64,000 bases of DNA from contig JAMPAV010000002.1 of the NCBI GenBank assembly GCA_023667055.1, forward strand, positions 52,198 to 116,197, given 5' to 3'. This document shows positions 10,593-20,207 of this stretch, piece by piece. This DNA comes from Muribaculum sp. GTDB lineage: Bacteria; Bacteroidota; Bacteroidia; Bacteroidales; Muribaculaceae. Position 1 is the first letter of the stretch. Each line of letters starts with the position of its first letter. A model generated the notes under the pieces. The model was given only the letters and a program-made list of their open reading frames with translations. It had not been told where the DNA came from and made no database searches. The translations under genes were made by a program, and so were the position numbers.

Positions 10593-11669
10593 TTAGAACA
10601 CCCATCCGAAAGCAACGCAAACTGCCATGAGCAGAAGGTTGGCCAGAGCGAAGGGCATCATGTATTTCCATTCAAATGCAAGAAGCTGGTCGATACGTAC
10701 GCGTGGGAATGTCCACTTGAACCAGATGATGATGTAGCTGATGAAAAAGGCCTTGCCGAGGAACCATAAGATGCTCGGAATATAGTTCATCACATTGTTG
10801 AAACCGTCCCATCCGGCGATGTGAAGCGGCATCCAGCCACCAAGGAACATAAGTGAAGCGATTCCACTCACGATAAACAGGTTGAGATATTCAGAGAGGT
10901 AGAACATACCGAAACTGATACCTGAATACTCAGTGTGGAAACCTGCGGTAAGCTCATGTTCGGCTTCAGGAAGGTCGAACGGGCCACGGTTGGTCTCTGC
11001 TGTAGCAGCTATCAGATAGAGTACAAATGCAATGATAGCGGGTATGTGTCCCTGGAAAAGATACCAGCATTTGTCCTGTCCCCAGACGAGTTCATTAATA
11101 TTCATTGTGCCTGCAAGCAATACGATGGTCATGATGGCAAGACCCATAGAGATTTCATAGCTCACCATCTGGGCACCGCTTCGCATTGCGCCTACGAGAG
11201 AATACTTGTTGTTGGAAGCCCAGCCCGCGAGAAGGATACCGATCACGCCAAGACTTGATATGGCAAGGATAAAGAATATTCCTATATTATAGTTGATCAT
11301 CTGAAGACCGCGTCCCCAAGGCAGACAAGCGAAGGTGATTACCGAGGCTGCCACCACAATGTAAGGCGCAAGCTTGAAGAGGAATTTGTCGGTGTCTTTC
11401 AAGGAGATTATTTCCTTAATGAGCATTTTTATGACATCGGCAAAAAGCTGGAGGAGACCCCAGGGACCAACACGCATCGGGCCGAGGCGACACTGGAAAT
11501 AAGCGCAGAGTTTGCGTTCATAGAAAATGTAGAACATCGCCAGAACAGAATAGGCGGCGAGCAGGATTACACCAATCACGATGCATTCCACAAGGATTGC
11601 GGCCCATTCAGGCATACATCCTATCAAAAGGTCGTTGAACCAATTTGTGATTATACTAAAATCAAACAT
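10593..11669 (-). CDS. nuoH: NADH-quinone oxidoreductase subunit H
   Basis: A 358-residue polytopic subunit that forms the quinone-binding heel of complex I. Family signatures are visible: FYERKLCAYFQCRLGPMRVGPWGLLQ near residue 60, and ETNRGPFDLPEAEHELTAGFHTEYSG near residue 225. It lies 20 bases after nuoCD. In the canonical operon nuoE, F and G would precede it and nuoI would follow; here E-F-G are missing and the ATP synthase operon follows instead. Confidence 0.97.
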   Translation of the reverse strand: MFDFSIITNWFNDLLIGCMPEWAAILVECIVIGVILLAAYSVLAMFYIFYERKLCAYFQCRLGPMRVGPWGLLQLFADVIKMLIKEIISLKDTDKFLFKLAPYIVVAASVITFACLPWGRGLQMINYNIGIFFILAISSLGVIGILLAGWASNNKYSLVGAMRSGAQMVSYEISMGLAIMTIVLLAGTMNINELVWGQDKCWYLFQGHIPAIIAFVLYLIAATAETNRGPFDLPEAEHELTAGFHTEYSGISFGMFYLSEYLNLFIVSGIASLMFLGGWMPLHIAGWDGFNNVMNYIPSILWFLGKAFFISYIIIWFKWTFPRVRIDQLLAFEWKYMMPFALANLLLMAVCVAFGWVF

Positions 11670-11689
11670 GTCGATTACAATTGAATTAG

Positions 11690-13315
11690 TTAGCGGTCAA
11701 TGTCGGGAATCACAAAGTCGAGAGCTGCACCGATTGTGATGATGTCTGCAATCATGTGTCCTCTGCAGGTGAGATCCATCACGCCTACAAGATTGAAGCA
11801 GGGACTCTGGAAGTGAACACGATAGGGATTTTTGGAACCATCGCTTTCGATATACACACCGAAAGTGCCACGGGAGGCCTCAACCTGGGTGTACCAGTGT
11901 CCGGCCGGGAGTTTCACGACCTTAGGCACCTGTGCACGGATGTCGCCTTCCGGAATGTTATCGATAAGCTGAGCTATAATATTGCAGCTCTGTTCGATTT
12001 CGCGCATTCTGACCATGTAGCGTGCGTAGGAATCGCAACCGTCTTCGAGCACCTCCTCAAATTGCACGCGGTCGTAAGCAGCGTAGGGGTGTTTCTTGCG
12101 GCAGTCGTTGCTCCAGCCGGAGCCGCGTCCGGAAGGACCTGTTATGGCGTAGTTGATAGCATCTTCCTTGGGCAGTTTACCCACGTGCAGACGGTTTTTG
12201 GCAATAAGGTTTCCGGAGAATACAGTATGGTATTCCTTCAAGGCATTAGGCATTACATCAAGCAGAGCCTTCACATCCTTGACGAAATCGGGATGCAGGT
12301 CAGCTATGACACCTCCGATTACATTATAGTTCATCGACATACGTGCACCGCAGGTCTTCTCAAAAATGTCGAGCACCATCTCGCGTTCGCGGAAGCCATA
12401 GAAGAAAGCAGTGGTGGCTCCAAGGTCCATAGCCGTACAGCCGAAAGCAAGCAAGTGGCTTGATATGCGCATCAACTCATCCATTATGGTGCGGATCACC
12501 ACCGCACGGTCAGGAACCTGCAGGCCAAGAGCCTTTTCAATGCAGGCGCACAGGCAATGGCGGTTCTGGTGTGCGCTCATGTAGTCCATACGGTCGGTGA
12601 AATGGAGTATCTGCGGATAACCGAGTTCCTCGCAGAGTTTCTCGATGCCACGATGGATATAGCCCGAAACGACATCGACCTTCTTCACCTCCTCACCATT
12701 GAGGGCAACGCGGAAACGCATGACGCCATGGGTAGAGGGGTGTTGCGGACCGATATTCATCACATAGTCATGGTGTTCGAATACTTTGGAGGGTATTGGT
12801 TTGATGACTCCGTTGGGGTCTTCCACGTAAGACACGGTGTCATCCTCATTCTTTTCGTCGTTTTCTGGAATCGGATTCAGTTTTGGGTCAGCGTCATAAT
12901 CCTTGCGAAGAGGATATCCTTTCCAATCGTTGCGCAGGAAGAATCGGCGCATGTCGGGGTGGTTGATGAATTTTATTCCATAGAAATCATACACTTCGCG
13001 TTCTTGGAAGTTTGCTACTTTCCAGAGGTCGGAAACAGTATGGATCATGGGGTTTTCACGGTCTGTGACCGCCACCTTAACCGAAAGCATCTGCCAGTCG
13101 TGGCTGGTGGAAGTGAAATAATACATCACCCCGAGAGAGTCTTTCCAGTCCATGCCTACTACGGCGGAAAGGACATCGAAGTTGAGGTCGGGATTATGCT
13201 TGAGTGCTTCTGCAAGTTTCCGCCAGTCTTTTTCAGGCACATTTACCAAAAGGATATCACCTTCCTCGAATGTGGCAGACGGGCAAATCTTGCTAATATT
13301 GTCTTTAACGCTCAT
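11690..13315 (-). CDS. nuoCD: Fused NADH-quinone oxidoreductase subunits C and D
   Basis: A 541-residue fusion. Residues about 1-150 are the NuoC 30-kDa domain (MDWKDSLGVMYYFTS, then the REVYDFYGIKFINHPDMRR segment). After a charged linker, residues about 180-541 are NuoD, with the quinone-site motif NIGPQHPSTHGVMR and the HQNRHCLC region near residue 250. The protein ends DFVIPDIDR as in NuoD. Such fusions are known in several bacteria. It lies 33 bases after nuoB. Confidence 0.97.
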   Translation of the reverse strand: MSVKDNISKICPSATFEEGDILLVNVPEKDWRKLAEALKHNPDLNFDVLSAVVGMDWKDSLGVMYYFTSTSHDWQMLSVKVAVTDRENPMIHTVSDLWKVANFQEREVYDFYGIKFINHPDMRRFFLRNDWKGYPLRKDYDADPKLNPIPENDEKNEDDTVSYVEDPNGVIKPIPSKVFEHHDYVMNIGPQHPSTHGVMRFRVALNGEEVKKVDVVSGYIHRGIEKLCEELGYPQILHFTDRMDYMSAHQNRHCLCACIEKALGLQVPDRAVVIRTIMDELMRISSHLLAFGCTAMDLGATTAFFYGFREREMVLDIFEKTCGARMSMNYNVIGGVIADLHPDFVKDVKALLDVMPNALKEYHTVFSGNLIAKNRLHVGKLPKEDAINYAITGPSGRGSGWSNDCRKKHPYAAYDRVQFEEVLEDGCDSYARYMVRMREIEQSCNIIAQLIDNIPEGDIRAQVPKVVKLPAGHWYTQVEASRGTFGVYIESDGSKNPYRVHFQSPCFNLVGVMDLTCRGHMIADIITIGAALDFVIPDIDR

Positions 13316-13348
13316 TTCAAAAGTTGTGTATTGTTGACAATTATTTGA

Positions 13349-13966
13349 TTAATACTCGCCTGCATCTTCAGGATGCTTGCGGAAGAAGTCTTTGATTTTC
13401 TCTTTGCGGTTGACACCGCCGAAGAATCTCTGCACCTTTATTTTACGTTGGAGCTGCATCAGACCGTAGAACATGGCTTCCGGGCGCGGGGGGCAACCGG
13501 GGATATATACGTCAACGGGAAGAATCTTGTCAACGCCATCCACTACGCAGTAAGATTTTTTGAATGGGCCACCGCTTACAGCGCAACCGCCACATGCGAT
13601 GACGTATTTGGGTTCTGCGAGTTGGTCGTAGAGGCGGAGGAGTGCGGGAGCCATCTTGTGGACAATGGTGCCTTGCACCATAATGTAGTCGGCTTGGCGG
13701 GGGGAGTTGCGTGCCACCTCGAATCCGAAGCGGGCCATGTCGTAGCGTCCGGCACCGAGACACATGAACTCGATGGCGCAGCAGCTTGTGCCGAAAGTCA
13801 GAGGCCAGAGGGAGTTGGAGATGCCCCAGTTGATAAGTTGGTCGAGTTTGCCTACGGCCACGTTAGCACCGGTGGCGTTGAGTTCTTCGACAAGTTGCTC
13901 GATGTATTCGTTGTCTTTGAAGTCCTCAGTCTTCATCGACTTGATTTTGATATCATTTACATCCAT
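13349..13966 (-). CDS. nuoB: NADH-quinone oxidoreductase subunit B (cluster N2)
   Basis: A 205-residue subunit holding the terminal [4Fe-4S] cluster N2. The tandem cysteines [11 protein letters not shown], then [10 protein letters not shown] and PGCPPRPEA, supply the expected ligands. The start is placed at [10 protein letters not shown]: it overlaps the nuoA stop by ten bases and has the purine run GGAAAGGAG about seven bases upstream, a rare clear Shine-Dalgarno-like site in this window. The open frame extends further into nuoA but that part is out-of-frame nuoA sequence. Confidence 0.96.
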   Translation of the reverse strand: MDVNDIKIKSMKTEDFKDNEYIEQLVEELNATGANVAVGKLDQLINWGISNSLWPLTFGTSCCAIEFMCLGAGRYDMARFGFEVARNSPRQADYIMVQGTIVHKMAPALLRLYDQLAEPKYVIACGGCAVSGGPFKKSYCVVDGVDKILPVDVYIPGCPPRPEAMFYGLMQLQRKIKVQRFFGGVNRKEKIKDFFRKHPEDAGEY

Positions 13967-14328
13967 TTGAGAGCTCCTTTCCGCCAAGCGTAGGCAAGGC
14001 CTAAAATAAGAATAAACATGAAGATAGCGATGCAAAGGAGTCCGGATGGTCCGAGGCTGCGCATGATGGTGGCCCAGGGATAGAGGAAGATGGTCTCCAC
14101 ATCGAAAATGAGAAACAGGATGGCGAAGATGTAGTAGCCTGTTTTGAACTGAATCATAGATTCACCTCGGGTCGGGATACCGCATTCGTAGGTTTCGCCT
14201 TTCTTTACCGAGTAGGATTTAGGGCCGATCAGTCGCGCAATCCAGTATGCGGCAAACACCAATGCCATGCCGGTGAGAGCCGCTGTAATCGCGAGATCCC
14301 CGTTGCTTATTTCCAACAGTAAATTCAT
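13957..14328 (-). CDS. nuoA: NADH-quinone oxidoreductase subunit A
   Basis: A 123-residue three-helix membrane subunit of complex I. The conserved loop [45 protein letters not shown] carries the quinone-site cysteine and the FDVE motif. It is the first gene of the nuo block, 75 bases after a strong promoter match. Confidence 0.97.
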   Translation of the reverse strand: MNLLLEISNGDLAITAALTGMALVFAAYWIARLIGPKSYSVKKGETYECGIPTRGESMIQFKTGYYIFAILFLIFDVETIFLYPWATIMRSLGPSGLLCIAIFMFILILGLAYAWRKGALKWM

Positions 14329-14402
14329 ATATTTGTTTATGTTTTAATTATTTATTCAGATAGTTAGGCCGAATCGCGTTGCGCTAATACACAATGCAAG
14401 TG

Positions 14403-14433
14403 CAAAAATACAAAAAAAAACTTAAACAAACAA
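14403..14433 (-). promoter_or_regulatory. Promoter for the nuo(-atp) operon
   Basis: On the minus strand TTG (14433-14431), exactly 20 bases, then TATTTTTG (14410-14403), a full match to the Bacteroidetes -33/-7 consensus. The predicted transcript has a leader of roughly 70 bases before nuoA. Confidence 0.8.
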
Positions 14434-14472
14434 TTTTTATGCCCTCAAATTATTAAAATTTCTTAAAAATGA

Positions 14473-14507
14473 ATGGTGGGATAGGCAGCCGATGCCTATC
14501 CCACCAT
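14473..14507 (-). terminator. Rho-independent terminator after the 14.5-kb TlpA-like gene
   Basis: Fourteen-base perfect arms (core tggtgggataggc / gcctatcccacca) with a seven-base loop. On the minus strand it is followed by TTCATTTTTAAG. It separates the TlpA-like gene from the nuo promoter. Confidence 0.8.
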
Positions 14508-14541
14508 ATACGTATTCATATAGGTCAAATATGAAATCTGA

Positions 14542-16845
14542 CTATAGTTTCTTGATGACTTCCTCTAACTTGTTTCGATTACGAGCATCTACCTTTATGT
14601 CAAGTACCTCTCCATCACGGTTTACGAGAAAGTATGATGGGAACCCGGTAACACCGAGATATAGTTCTATTGCAGATTGTTGTGTTTCCGGTAGATTGTA
14701 GTGATATATATTGTCTCCGTCTATTCCATACTCCTTTATTATGGTCTTCCATGCTGATTCATTTGATCTGCTTGCCAAGAATAGATATGCGAGATCGTAT
14801 TTACGCAGATGCTCCTCCTCTTCCTTGAAATCCTTGAGAGCGGCTCGGCATGGACCACACCATGTTCCCCATACGTCTAAAAGCACAATCTTGCCACGCA
14901 TTGGCTCAAGAATTTTATCGAGAAGTTCCTTGCCATTTATTAGAGTTGAATCAAGTTCCACACGTTCGTTTCGTAAGGGAATGTCATTTTGCTGAAGTCT
15001 GGTAATTTTGTCGTTAAGGTCCAATATGGTCTTGAGACCAATTTCATTGCTAATATATTTTTTTGCGTTTTCCACGTCATTGGGCGCAAGAGGGCGGATA
15101 TTGTTTTCAAGTTCATTATAAAAATTTTGAGTAAGGAAAATATCTTTAGCTTCCTTGTTGAGTTTTAAAGAATCGAGAATATCTAATTTTCGTTTAAAAA
15201 GAATGTTCATCCATTCTTCTTCACTTATTTTTGCGTGTGGTATGCTATCGATGCTTAATATTTCATTTTTTAGTTCAATTTCCTCATCGCTAAGGTTACT
15301 ACTGTAATCATTGTCTTTTCTTAGTTGTTTCAGTTTGGCGATTAAGGGCGCTGCATTTTGTGCACCTTCATCCGTCAGTATGTAAGACATGTAGCTTGTG
15401 TGATCATTGATTTTGAATATGATGTTTAATTTATTATCCGAAGTGGAATTGGCGGCATCATATATATTGTTGATAAATGTGTCATAAAGTCGGTATGCCG
15501 ACAAAGGACTTGGTAGGCTGTCAATATAGTTTGTTTTGGCATATTGCATCATATCAGCAGGATATGAATAGTCTGTATTGAAATAGGCTTGCCCAAGCGT
15601 AAATGCTCCATCAGCTTTCAAATTATTTTTCTTGAAATTTTTGAAACGCTCGGATATGTTGGGATTGGCAGCAATGATTTCATTCATATCTGAATTGTTT
15701 TTTCTGTCAAAATCTTTTATGGCAGGCAGCAATTCATTGTAGATATCCTTAAAATCGGATGCGTAAGTCATCCATCTATCGAGAGGATTCGCCAACAGTT
15801 CATTTTGAAGTCTAACGTCAGGCCCCATCACAATTTTCTTTCCCGATGCATAATCAATCAGGAAGAAATACTTTTGGTTGGGTTCGAAAGGCAGGTGGAT
15901 AATATCTCTGTCGGTGATAATATCTATCTGTTGAGTGTTAACAACCGGTAATTTGATTGAGAAGAATCCCAATGTGTCTTGTAATACTTCATTATTCTTG
16001 TAACCTTCCCCAAATATACTGTATTGCTGGAACATTATGGGTTTAGATTTCTTGCGGGGACCTCGCAGCCAACCAGATATCTCTACGGAATCTCCCGGAT
16101 GATAGCCATTGTCTGCAAGGTCAGGACGCAGGTCTTTTGAGGGATAATCCGGAAGTCTCGGCCCTGTAATCATACTGCATTCTATCGGTTTCTCATTCCC
16201 GATACGGATCTGACGATTCAGGTTCTTCTGTTTTCCGATGTTTACATTTATGGTTTTGTCACCGTTGATAAGGGTTACTTTTCCTTTGGTCGTGTCCTTA
16301 TCCAATTGAGTCGTGCCATATTGCCAGAATTTTCCGTCATAAACGGCTCCTTCGGGAAAGAAACCAATCAGCCATTCGCCGGTGGCATCATTCCGCCAAA
16401 GACTGCTTTCCATGAAATTGTCTGTAATCGGATGGATGTTCTCTATAAAGAATCCTCGTTTGATATTTACCGGTTCCCTGAGTGTGAAGTTTGTGGTGTT
16501 GACGGGAAGAGGCTCGAAACGCATAACTATGTCGGCGACACCATTTTCCGGTCTGTCATATTTTCCCGGCTCAAATCCTTCGTAGCTTTTCATCGCATAC
16601 GTCTTGCCGTCGGCATATAGTTCAGTGCTTTTGTTGTATGAGAAAGGGGTGGATGAATATACCTTCAGCTTCACCACAGTCTCATCCGGTTTGAATTCCA
16701 CTTTCTCCACCACTTGCGAGCAACTGGCAGCCACCGACCTCGCCACCGGATTCTCCCATACCAATTGTTTCTTTCCCCACGTTGCGCTCGTCAGCAAACC
16801 GATAGCTGCCGCCATCAGGCACATTATTATTCTTCTCACATTCAT
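14542..16845 (-). CDS. Secreted TlpA-like thioredoxin-fold protein (767 aa)
   Basis: A 767-residue exported protein. A signal peptide is visible (MNVRRIIMCLMAAAIGLLTS). The middle 500 residues are of mixed type and include a beta-rich part near residues 230-310 of the kind found before TlpA domains in Bacteroidales. The C-terminus is a TlpA/ResA thioredoxin domain: KIVLLDVWGTWCGPCRAAL with the redox CGPC motif near residue 652, and the cis-proline loop GFPSYFLV. Family proteins reduce or exchange disulfides in the periplasm; the substrate is unknown. It lies 18 bases after a 50-residue ORF and has its own terminator. A second protein of this design is encoded at 20.2-22.3 kb. Confidence 0.85.
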   Translation of the reverse strand: MNVRRIIMCLMAAAIGLLTSATWGKKQLVWENPVARSVAASCSQVVEKVEFKPDETVVKLKVYSSTPFSYNKSTELYADGKTYAMKSYEGFEPGKYDRPENGVADIVMRFEPLPVNTTNFTLREPVNIKRGFFIENIHPITDNFMESSLWRNDATGEWLIGFFPEGAVYDGKFWQYGTTQLDKDTTKGKVTLINGDKTINVNIGKQKNLNRQIRIGNEKPIECSMITGPRLPDYPSKDLRPDLADNGYHPGDSVEISGWLRGPRKKSKPIMFQQYSIFGEGYKNNEVLQDTLGFFSIKLPVVNTQQIDIITDRDIIHLPFEPNQKYFFLIDYASGKKIVMGPDVRLQNELLANPLDRWMTYASDFKDIYNELLPAIKDFDRKNNSDMNEIIAANPNISERFKNFKKNNLKADGAFTLGQAYFNTDYSYPADMMQYAKTNYIDSLPSPLSAYRLYDTFINNIYDAANSTSDNKLNIIFKINDHTSYMSYILTDEGAQNAAPLIAKLKQLRKDNDYSSNLSDEEIELKNEILSIDSIPHAKISEEEWMNILFKRKLDILDSLKLNKEAKDIFLTQNFYNELENNIRPLAPNDVENAKKYISNEIGLKTILDLNDKITRLQQNDIPLRNERVELDSTLINGKELLDKILEPMRGKIVLLDVWGTWCGPCRAALKDFKEEEEHLRKYDLAYLFLASRSNESAWKTIIKEYGIDGDNIYHYNLPETQQSAIELYLGVTGFPSYFLVNRDGEVLDIKVDARNRNKLEEVIKKL

Positions 16846-16863
16846 TTACGGTAGTATTATTTG

Positions 16864-17016
16864 TTACGAATTGATTTCTCTATCTATGATTTTTAATTTT
16901 GCCAGTGAAGGGTCTTCGTATGCGTTGCATGAAGTAAGGTAATTCTTTAACTCAGTAAAATTGGGGTCAGAGGATCCAAATATTATCTCTTTTAAGGTGT
17001 CAATTTTTACTGCCAT
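16864..17016 (-). CDS. Small hypothetical protein (50 aa)
   Basis: A 50-residue soluble protein starting MAVKIDTLKEIIFGSSDPNF. It is not recognised. The frame is open for 36 more codons upstream, but the promoter box TACCTTTG at 17049-17042 lies inside that stretch and 25 bases before this Met, so the short form is favoured. It is probably the first gene of a two-gene unit with the TlpA-like protein 18 bases downstream. Confidence 0.5.
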   Translation of the reverse strand: MAVKIDTLKEIIFGSSDPNFTELKNYLTSCNAYEDPSLAKLKIIDREINS

Positions 17017-17041
17017 ACAAAAAATCACGATTAAAGATATG

Positions 17042-17049
17042 CAAAGGTA
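17042..17049 (-). promoter_or_regulatory. Promoter -7 box before the 50-aa ORF
   Basis: Minus-strand TACCTTTG matches TAnnTTTG, 25 bases upstream of the small ORF. A clear -33 element is not seen. Confidence 0.55.
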
Positions 17050-17145
17050 CAAATTTTTGCGATTATAACCGCTATTTTTACAAAAAATTGCGATTAGTAT
17101 CCTGTTTTTTATATTTACATCCAATAAAACACCATGCTTGTATCT

Positions 17146-20073
17146 TTATTTTTTCTTGGGCTGGCGTTGGAAACGGTATTGGATTGAGGCCATGAAGTAG
17201 CGGGGAAGCGCGTTGCTGTAGCTTACGGTTCGCCCGGAAGCTGTCACTGCATAATTCACATTCGATAACTGATGGAGCATGTCGAAACCATCAAGCATTA
17301 TGGTCCATTGCTTTGCCTTGGGCGGTGTCCATGTCAGTCTCACGTTCCAGATTGCATCGGAAGTGTCGAGTTCCTTCACTCCATATCCCTTGCGGGTGTA
17401 GATGTTGAAATCGGTATTGACCCCGATGTTATACGGCAATTTGAAATTTGCGATAATGCCGTAGGAATAGTGATTCGCATTGATGGTCTGGAAATCCGGA
17501 CGGTCTGAAAAACTGTGTCGGTTCATAAACTCACCGTTAAGACTGATCGATTGCTTGCCGATTTGCCACTGGAAGGTGAGTCGCTCAGAAATAGAGTTGT
17601 TGTCAACTTTTGATAATTCCGGTTGCTCCATGTTGATGCCAATCATATCGGCATATCTTCCAATGTTGAGATTTGTATTTGAAGTCAGGGTAAACTGATT
17701 AATAGGGCCGAATTGCAGATTGAAAGAGTTGTTGGCATTAAAACTTCTGTTGCCATCCACATTATACATCTTGCTGTTGCGGATACCTGTAGATGTGTCG
17801 TATGTAAATCCGCGGGTCAGTGCATTTTTCACGTGTGAAAACTCTATGCTGACATGATTTGAGAGCGGATGCGTTTTAGGACCTATATATGAATAGGTTA
17901 AACTGGGTCTGAAAGTATATTCCACTTTTAAATCCGGATTTCCCATGTAGATATTAAGCGGATTGGAATCATCTGTAACTTCTATCATGTCAAAAAGATT
18001 TGGTGCCTTGGGAGTTATGTACATGTGCAGACTTACATAATGCTTATAACTCATACGGTTTTCATTCACTTTTGTGTCAAGGTAAGCATTGATTCGTGCG
18101 CCCCAGTTTCCCAAAGTTGTCAGGAAGAAACTTTTCCTGACGGGATGGAATTTATGATTACGCTTATAGTTGAGATGAGAGTGCTTGAATGCAAAACTTG
18201 GGGAAAAATCAAAGGAAAAACGGTGTTTACGATCTTTGCCCAAATTGAAAGAGTAATAAAGAGATGGCGTTATGGTATGCGTGTTGCTTATCATCCGTGA
18301 TGTGTAGGAGTTTTTGTGATCGAGGGCGCTTGCCCAGCCGGCCGGCAAGACACCATATATTCCGGCATCTTCGAGGCGTTCGAGAGCATACTGGTAGGAA
18401 TCCTTTATCTCATTAGAAAAGAAGTATTCATAATTGAGCGAGAGATAGAATTTTCCTAATGAGGCATTGTAAGTCACGTTGTCCTGTATTCCCAGATAGG
18501 AGTGGGGCGTGTTGTCGATATATTGTCTTCTCACATCCGCCGGAACAGGATTGTTGCCATAATTTATGGTGTAGTCTTTCCAGATGTCTTCTTTAGTTCT
18601 CCGGTAACGAATTCCGAACTCATTGCTGATGTCGTCGTCAGTCTTTGGCAGAAAGTAATACACATTTGGGAAGAACTGAATTTCCCCCGATTTAGTCCTG
18701 CCATCGGAGCGTGTTGACGCACGGTTGAGTATCGAGTTCAGAGTCTCAGGTTTTCCATCTGAATATATGGCTTTGAGTGCGTCAATGGTCAGATCTTTCT
18801 GTTCCTCAGAGAAAGTACCCGACAGAGACTCCGACTCATTATCCTTATCCTGATATATGGCCTTTACTACATAACCGGGTAACCATCTGTTTAGTCGCAA
18901 CGAACCATAATGGTATGAACTCAGCCGGATATTGCTGTTGTAGGATTTTGAATAAGAATTATCGTAAGTGTTCCCGCCGGAGAGAAAATTGGTGGCGGCA
19001 GTGGTTGTGCGGTTGTCGGTGTAGTTGCGAGTGAAGGTTATGTCACCGCTGAATCGTTTCTTCTCATCGTCAGTATAGTTGTAGTCGAAAGCAGCCATCT
19101 GGTATTTCCTTGTGCCGGAAGGCATCATTTCCGGTTTCCAACTGTCTTTCTGTCCCGGCTTTCGAGTGTCGTTGAGATTGTTGAAATTGGCTATTGCGGT
19201 CAGTCGGGTGGTATTGTTAAACCAAAGGCCAAACAGCCGCCCCATATATCGGTCAGATGTGCCGTAACCTAACTGGGCATTGGCGGTAAGACCCGTGTTG
19301 AACTCTCTCTTTAGTTTTACGTCCATGGTAAGGTGTTTCTCCCCATGCGTTTGTCTTGTCCATTTCTCATCGGGGGTATAACCCTTATATACTTCCACAT
19401 TTTTCACGGAGTAGGCACTGATGTTTTCAAGCATCAGTTCGTTGTTATTGTCAAAGAATTCCTTGCCGTTGAGTAGAAGAGATTCCACCTGCTCGCCATT
19501 TACCATTATCTGTCCACCCTCTTTGAGTTCCACTCCGGGAAGTTGGGCTATGAGGGCATCAAGCATGGAACCCTCGGCAAGTTCGAAGGCATCGGCATTA
19601 TAGACAATAGTATCTCCCTTGTTGTAGAATTTGATTTTGGTGGCGGTCACTGTCAGTTCATCAAGTTGGCGCGGGGCTTTCTCGAGAAAAACAGTTGGCA
19701 TCGACCGGCTTGATTCCCTTTTGCCGATATCATTCACTTCAAAGGTAAAGGTTTTTGTGGTGTATTTGGAACAGCCTACCTGAATGTTGTATATGGAGTC
19801 AGCGCGTGGCACGATGAATCCGAAATAAGACATTTTCTGCCATTCTCCATCCCTGTAATAGTGGCCTTGGTTGGTTTTCACCGTGTCGGAGGGATTGCCA
19901 TTGTGGTCGAGAATGACAGCCCAACCGTCAAGAAGGTCGGTTTTGCCCAAAGCTTCCTTAAGCCGCCCTCTGATATAGATGGAATCGTTTGAAGCGGCAT
20001 TGCTTGATGGGGGCAGAACCCATGAAGATATTGCTATGAAAATGGCAAATAAAAAATTTCTATGTTTAATCAT
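17146..20073 (-). CDS. TonB-receptor-like outer membrane beta-barrel protein
   Basis: A 975-residue outer membrane protein. It has a signal peptide (MIKHRNFLFAIFIAISSWVL...SNA), a short beta-sandwich of the carboxypeptidase-regulatory type (residues about 30-130), then a plug-like domain (residues about 135-240: LDALIAQLPGVELKEGGQIMVNGEQVESLLLNGKEFF), and a long C-terminal barrel ending in the aromatic-rich ASIQYRFQRQPKKK. This fits the SusC-unrelated OMP_b-brl_3 group of Bacteroidetes receptors. No SusD-like partner is adjacent. Its neighbours are two TlpA-like proteins and an ECF sigma/anti-sigma pair, suggesting regulated envelope function rather than a polysaccharide locus; the ligand is unknown. 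Confidence 0.85.
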   Translation of the reverse strand: MIKHRNFLFAIFIAISSWVLPPSSNAASNDSIYIRGRLKEALGKTDLLDGWAVILDHNGNPSDTVKTNQGHYYRDGEWQKMSYFGFIVPRADSIYNIQVGCSKYTTKTFTFEVNDIGKRESSRSMPTVFLEKAPRQLDELTVTATKIKFYNKGDTIVYNADAFELAEGSMLDALIAQLPGVELKEGGQIMVNGEQVESLLLNGKEFFDNNNELMLENISAYSVKNVEVYKGYTPDEKWTRQTHGEKHLTMDVKLKREFNTGLTANAQLGYGTSDRYMGRLFGLWFNNTTRLTAIANFNNLNDTRKPGQKDSWKPEMMPSGTRKYQMAAFDYNYTDDEKKRFSGDITFTRNYTDNRTTTAATNFLSGGNTYDNSYSKSYNSNIRLSSYHYGSLRLNRWLPGYVVKAIYQDKDNESESLSGTFSEEQKDLTIDALKAIYSDGKPETLNSILNRASTRSDGRTKSGEIQFFPNVYYFLPKTDDDISNEFGIRYRRTKEDIWKDYTINYGNNPVPADVRRQYIDNTPHSYLGIQDNVTYNASLGKFYLSLNYEYFFSNEIKDSYQYALERLEDAGIYGVLPAGWASALDHKNSYTSRMISNTHTITPSLYYSFNLGKDRKHRFSFDFSPSFAFKHSHLNYKRNHKFHPVRKSFFLTTLGNWGARINAYLDTKVNENRMSYKHYVSLHMYITPKAPNLFDMIEVTDDSNPLNIYMGNPDLKVEYTFRPSLTYSYIGPKTHPLSNHVSIEFSHVKNALTRGFTYDTSTGIRNSKMYNVDGNRSFNANNSFNLQFGPINQFTLTSNTNLNIGRYADMIGINMEQPELSKVDNNSISERLTFQWQIGKQSISLNGEFMNRHSFSDRPDFQTINANHYSYGIIANFKLPYNIGVNTDFNIYTRKGYGVKELDTSDAIWNVRLTWTPPKAKQWTIMLDGFDMLHQLSNVNYAVTASGRTVSYSNALPRYFMASIQYRFQRQPKKK

Positions 20074-20075
20074 GA

Positions 20076-20162
20076 TATAGTAAAATCACTGTTTGCATTA
20101 TTTTAATGCAAACAAAATTAATAATTTATAGTAAAATCAATTCTTGATATCCCAATATCAAG
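20076..20162 (-). promoter_or_regulatory. Promoter and operator-like repeats before the outer membrane receptor gene
   Basis: The minus-strand box TAATTTTG (20120-20113) matches TAnnTTTG; a TTG lies 17 bases upstream of it, shorter than the usual 19-20. It is flanked by a 13-base direct repeat tatagtaaaatca (20076-20088 and 20127-20139), a palindrome GTTTGCATT/AATGCAAAC (20091-20113) at the expected start of transcription, and a palindrome CTTGATAT/ATATCAAG (20143-20162). These look like regulator sites, but no regulator is identified. Confidence 0.5.
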
Positions 20163-20207
20163 GCATATCGATACCTTCTTAATCCTTAACTCTTACCCCT
20201 TAACTCT

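Noticed and set aside
17146..20073. SusC-type receptor of a polysaccharide utilization locus
   Set aside because: No SusD partner or glycoside hydrolase lies nearby, and the domain order fits the other outer membrane receptor group better.
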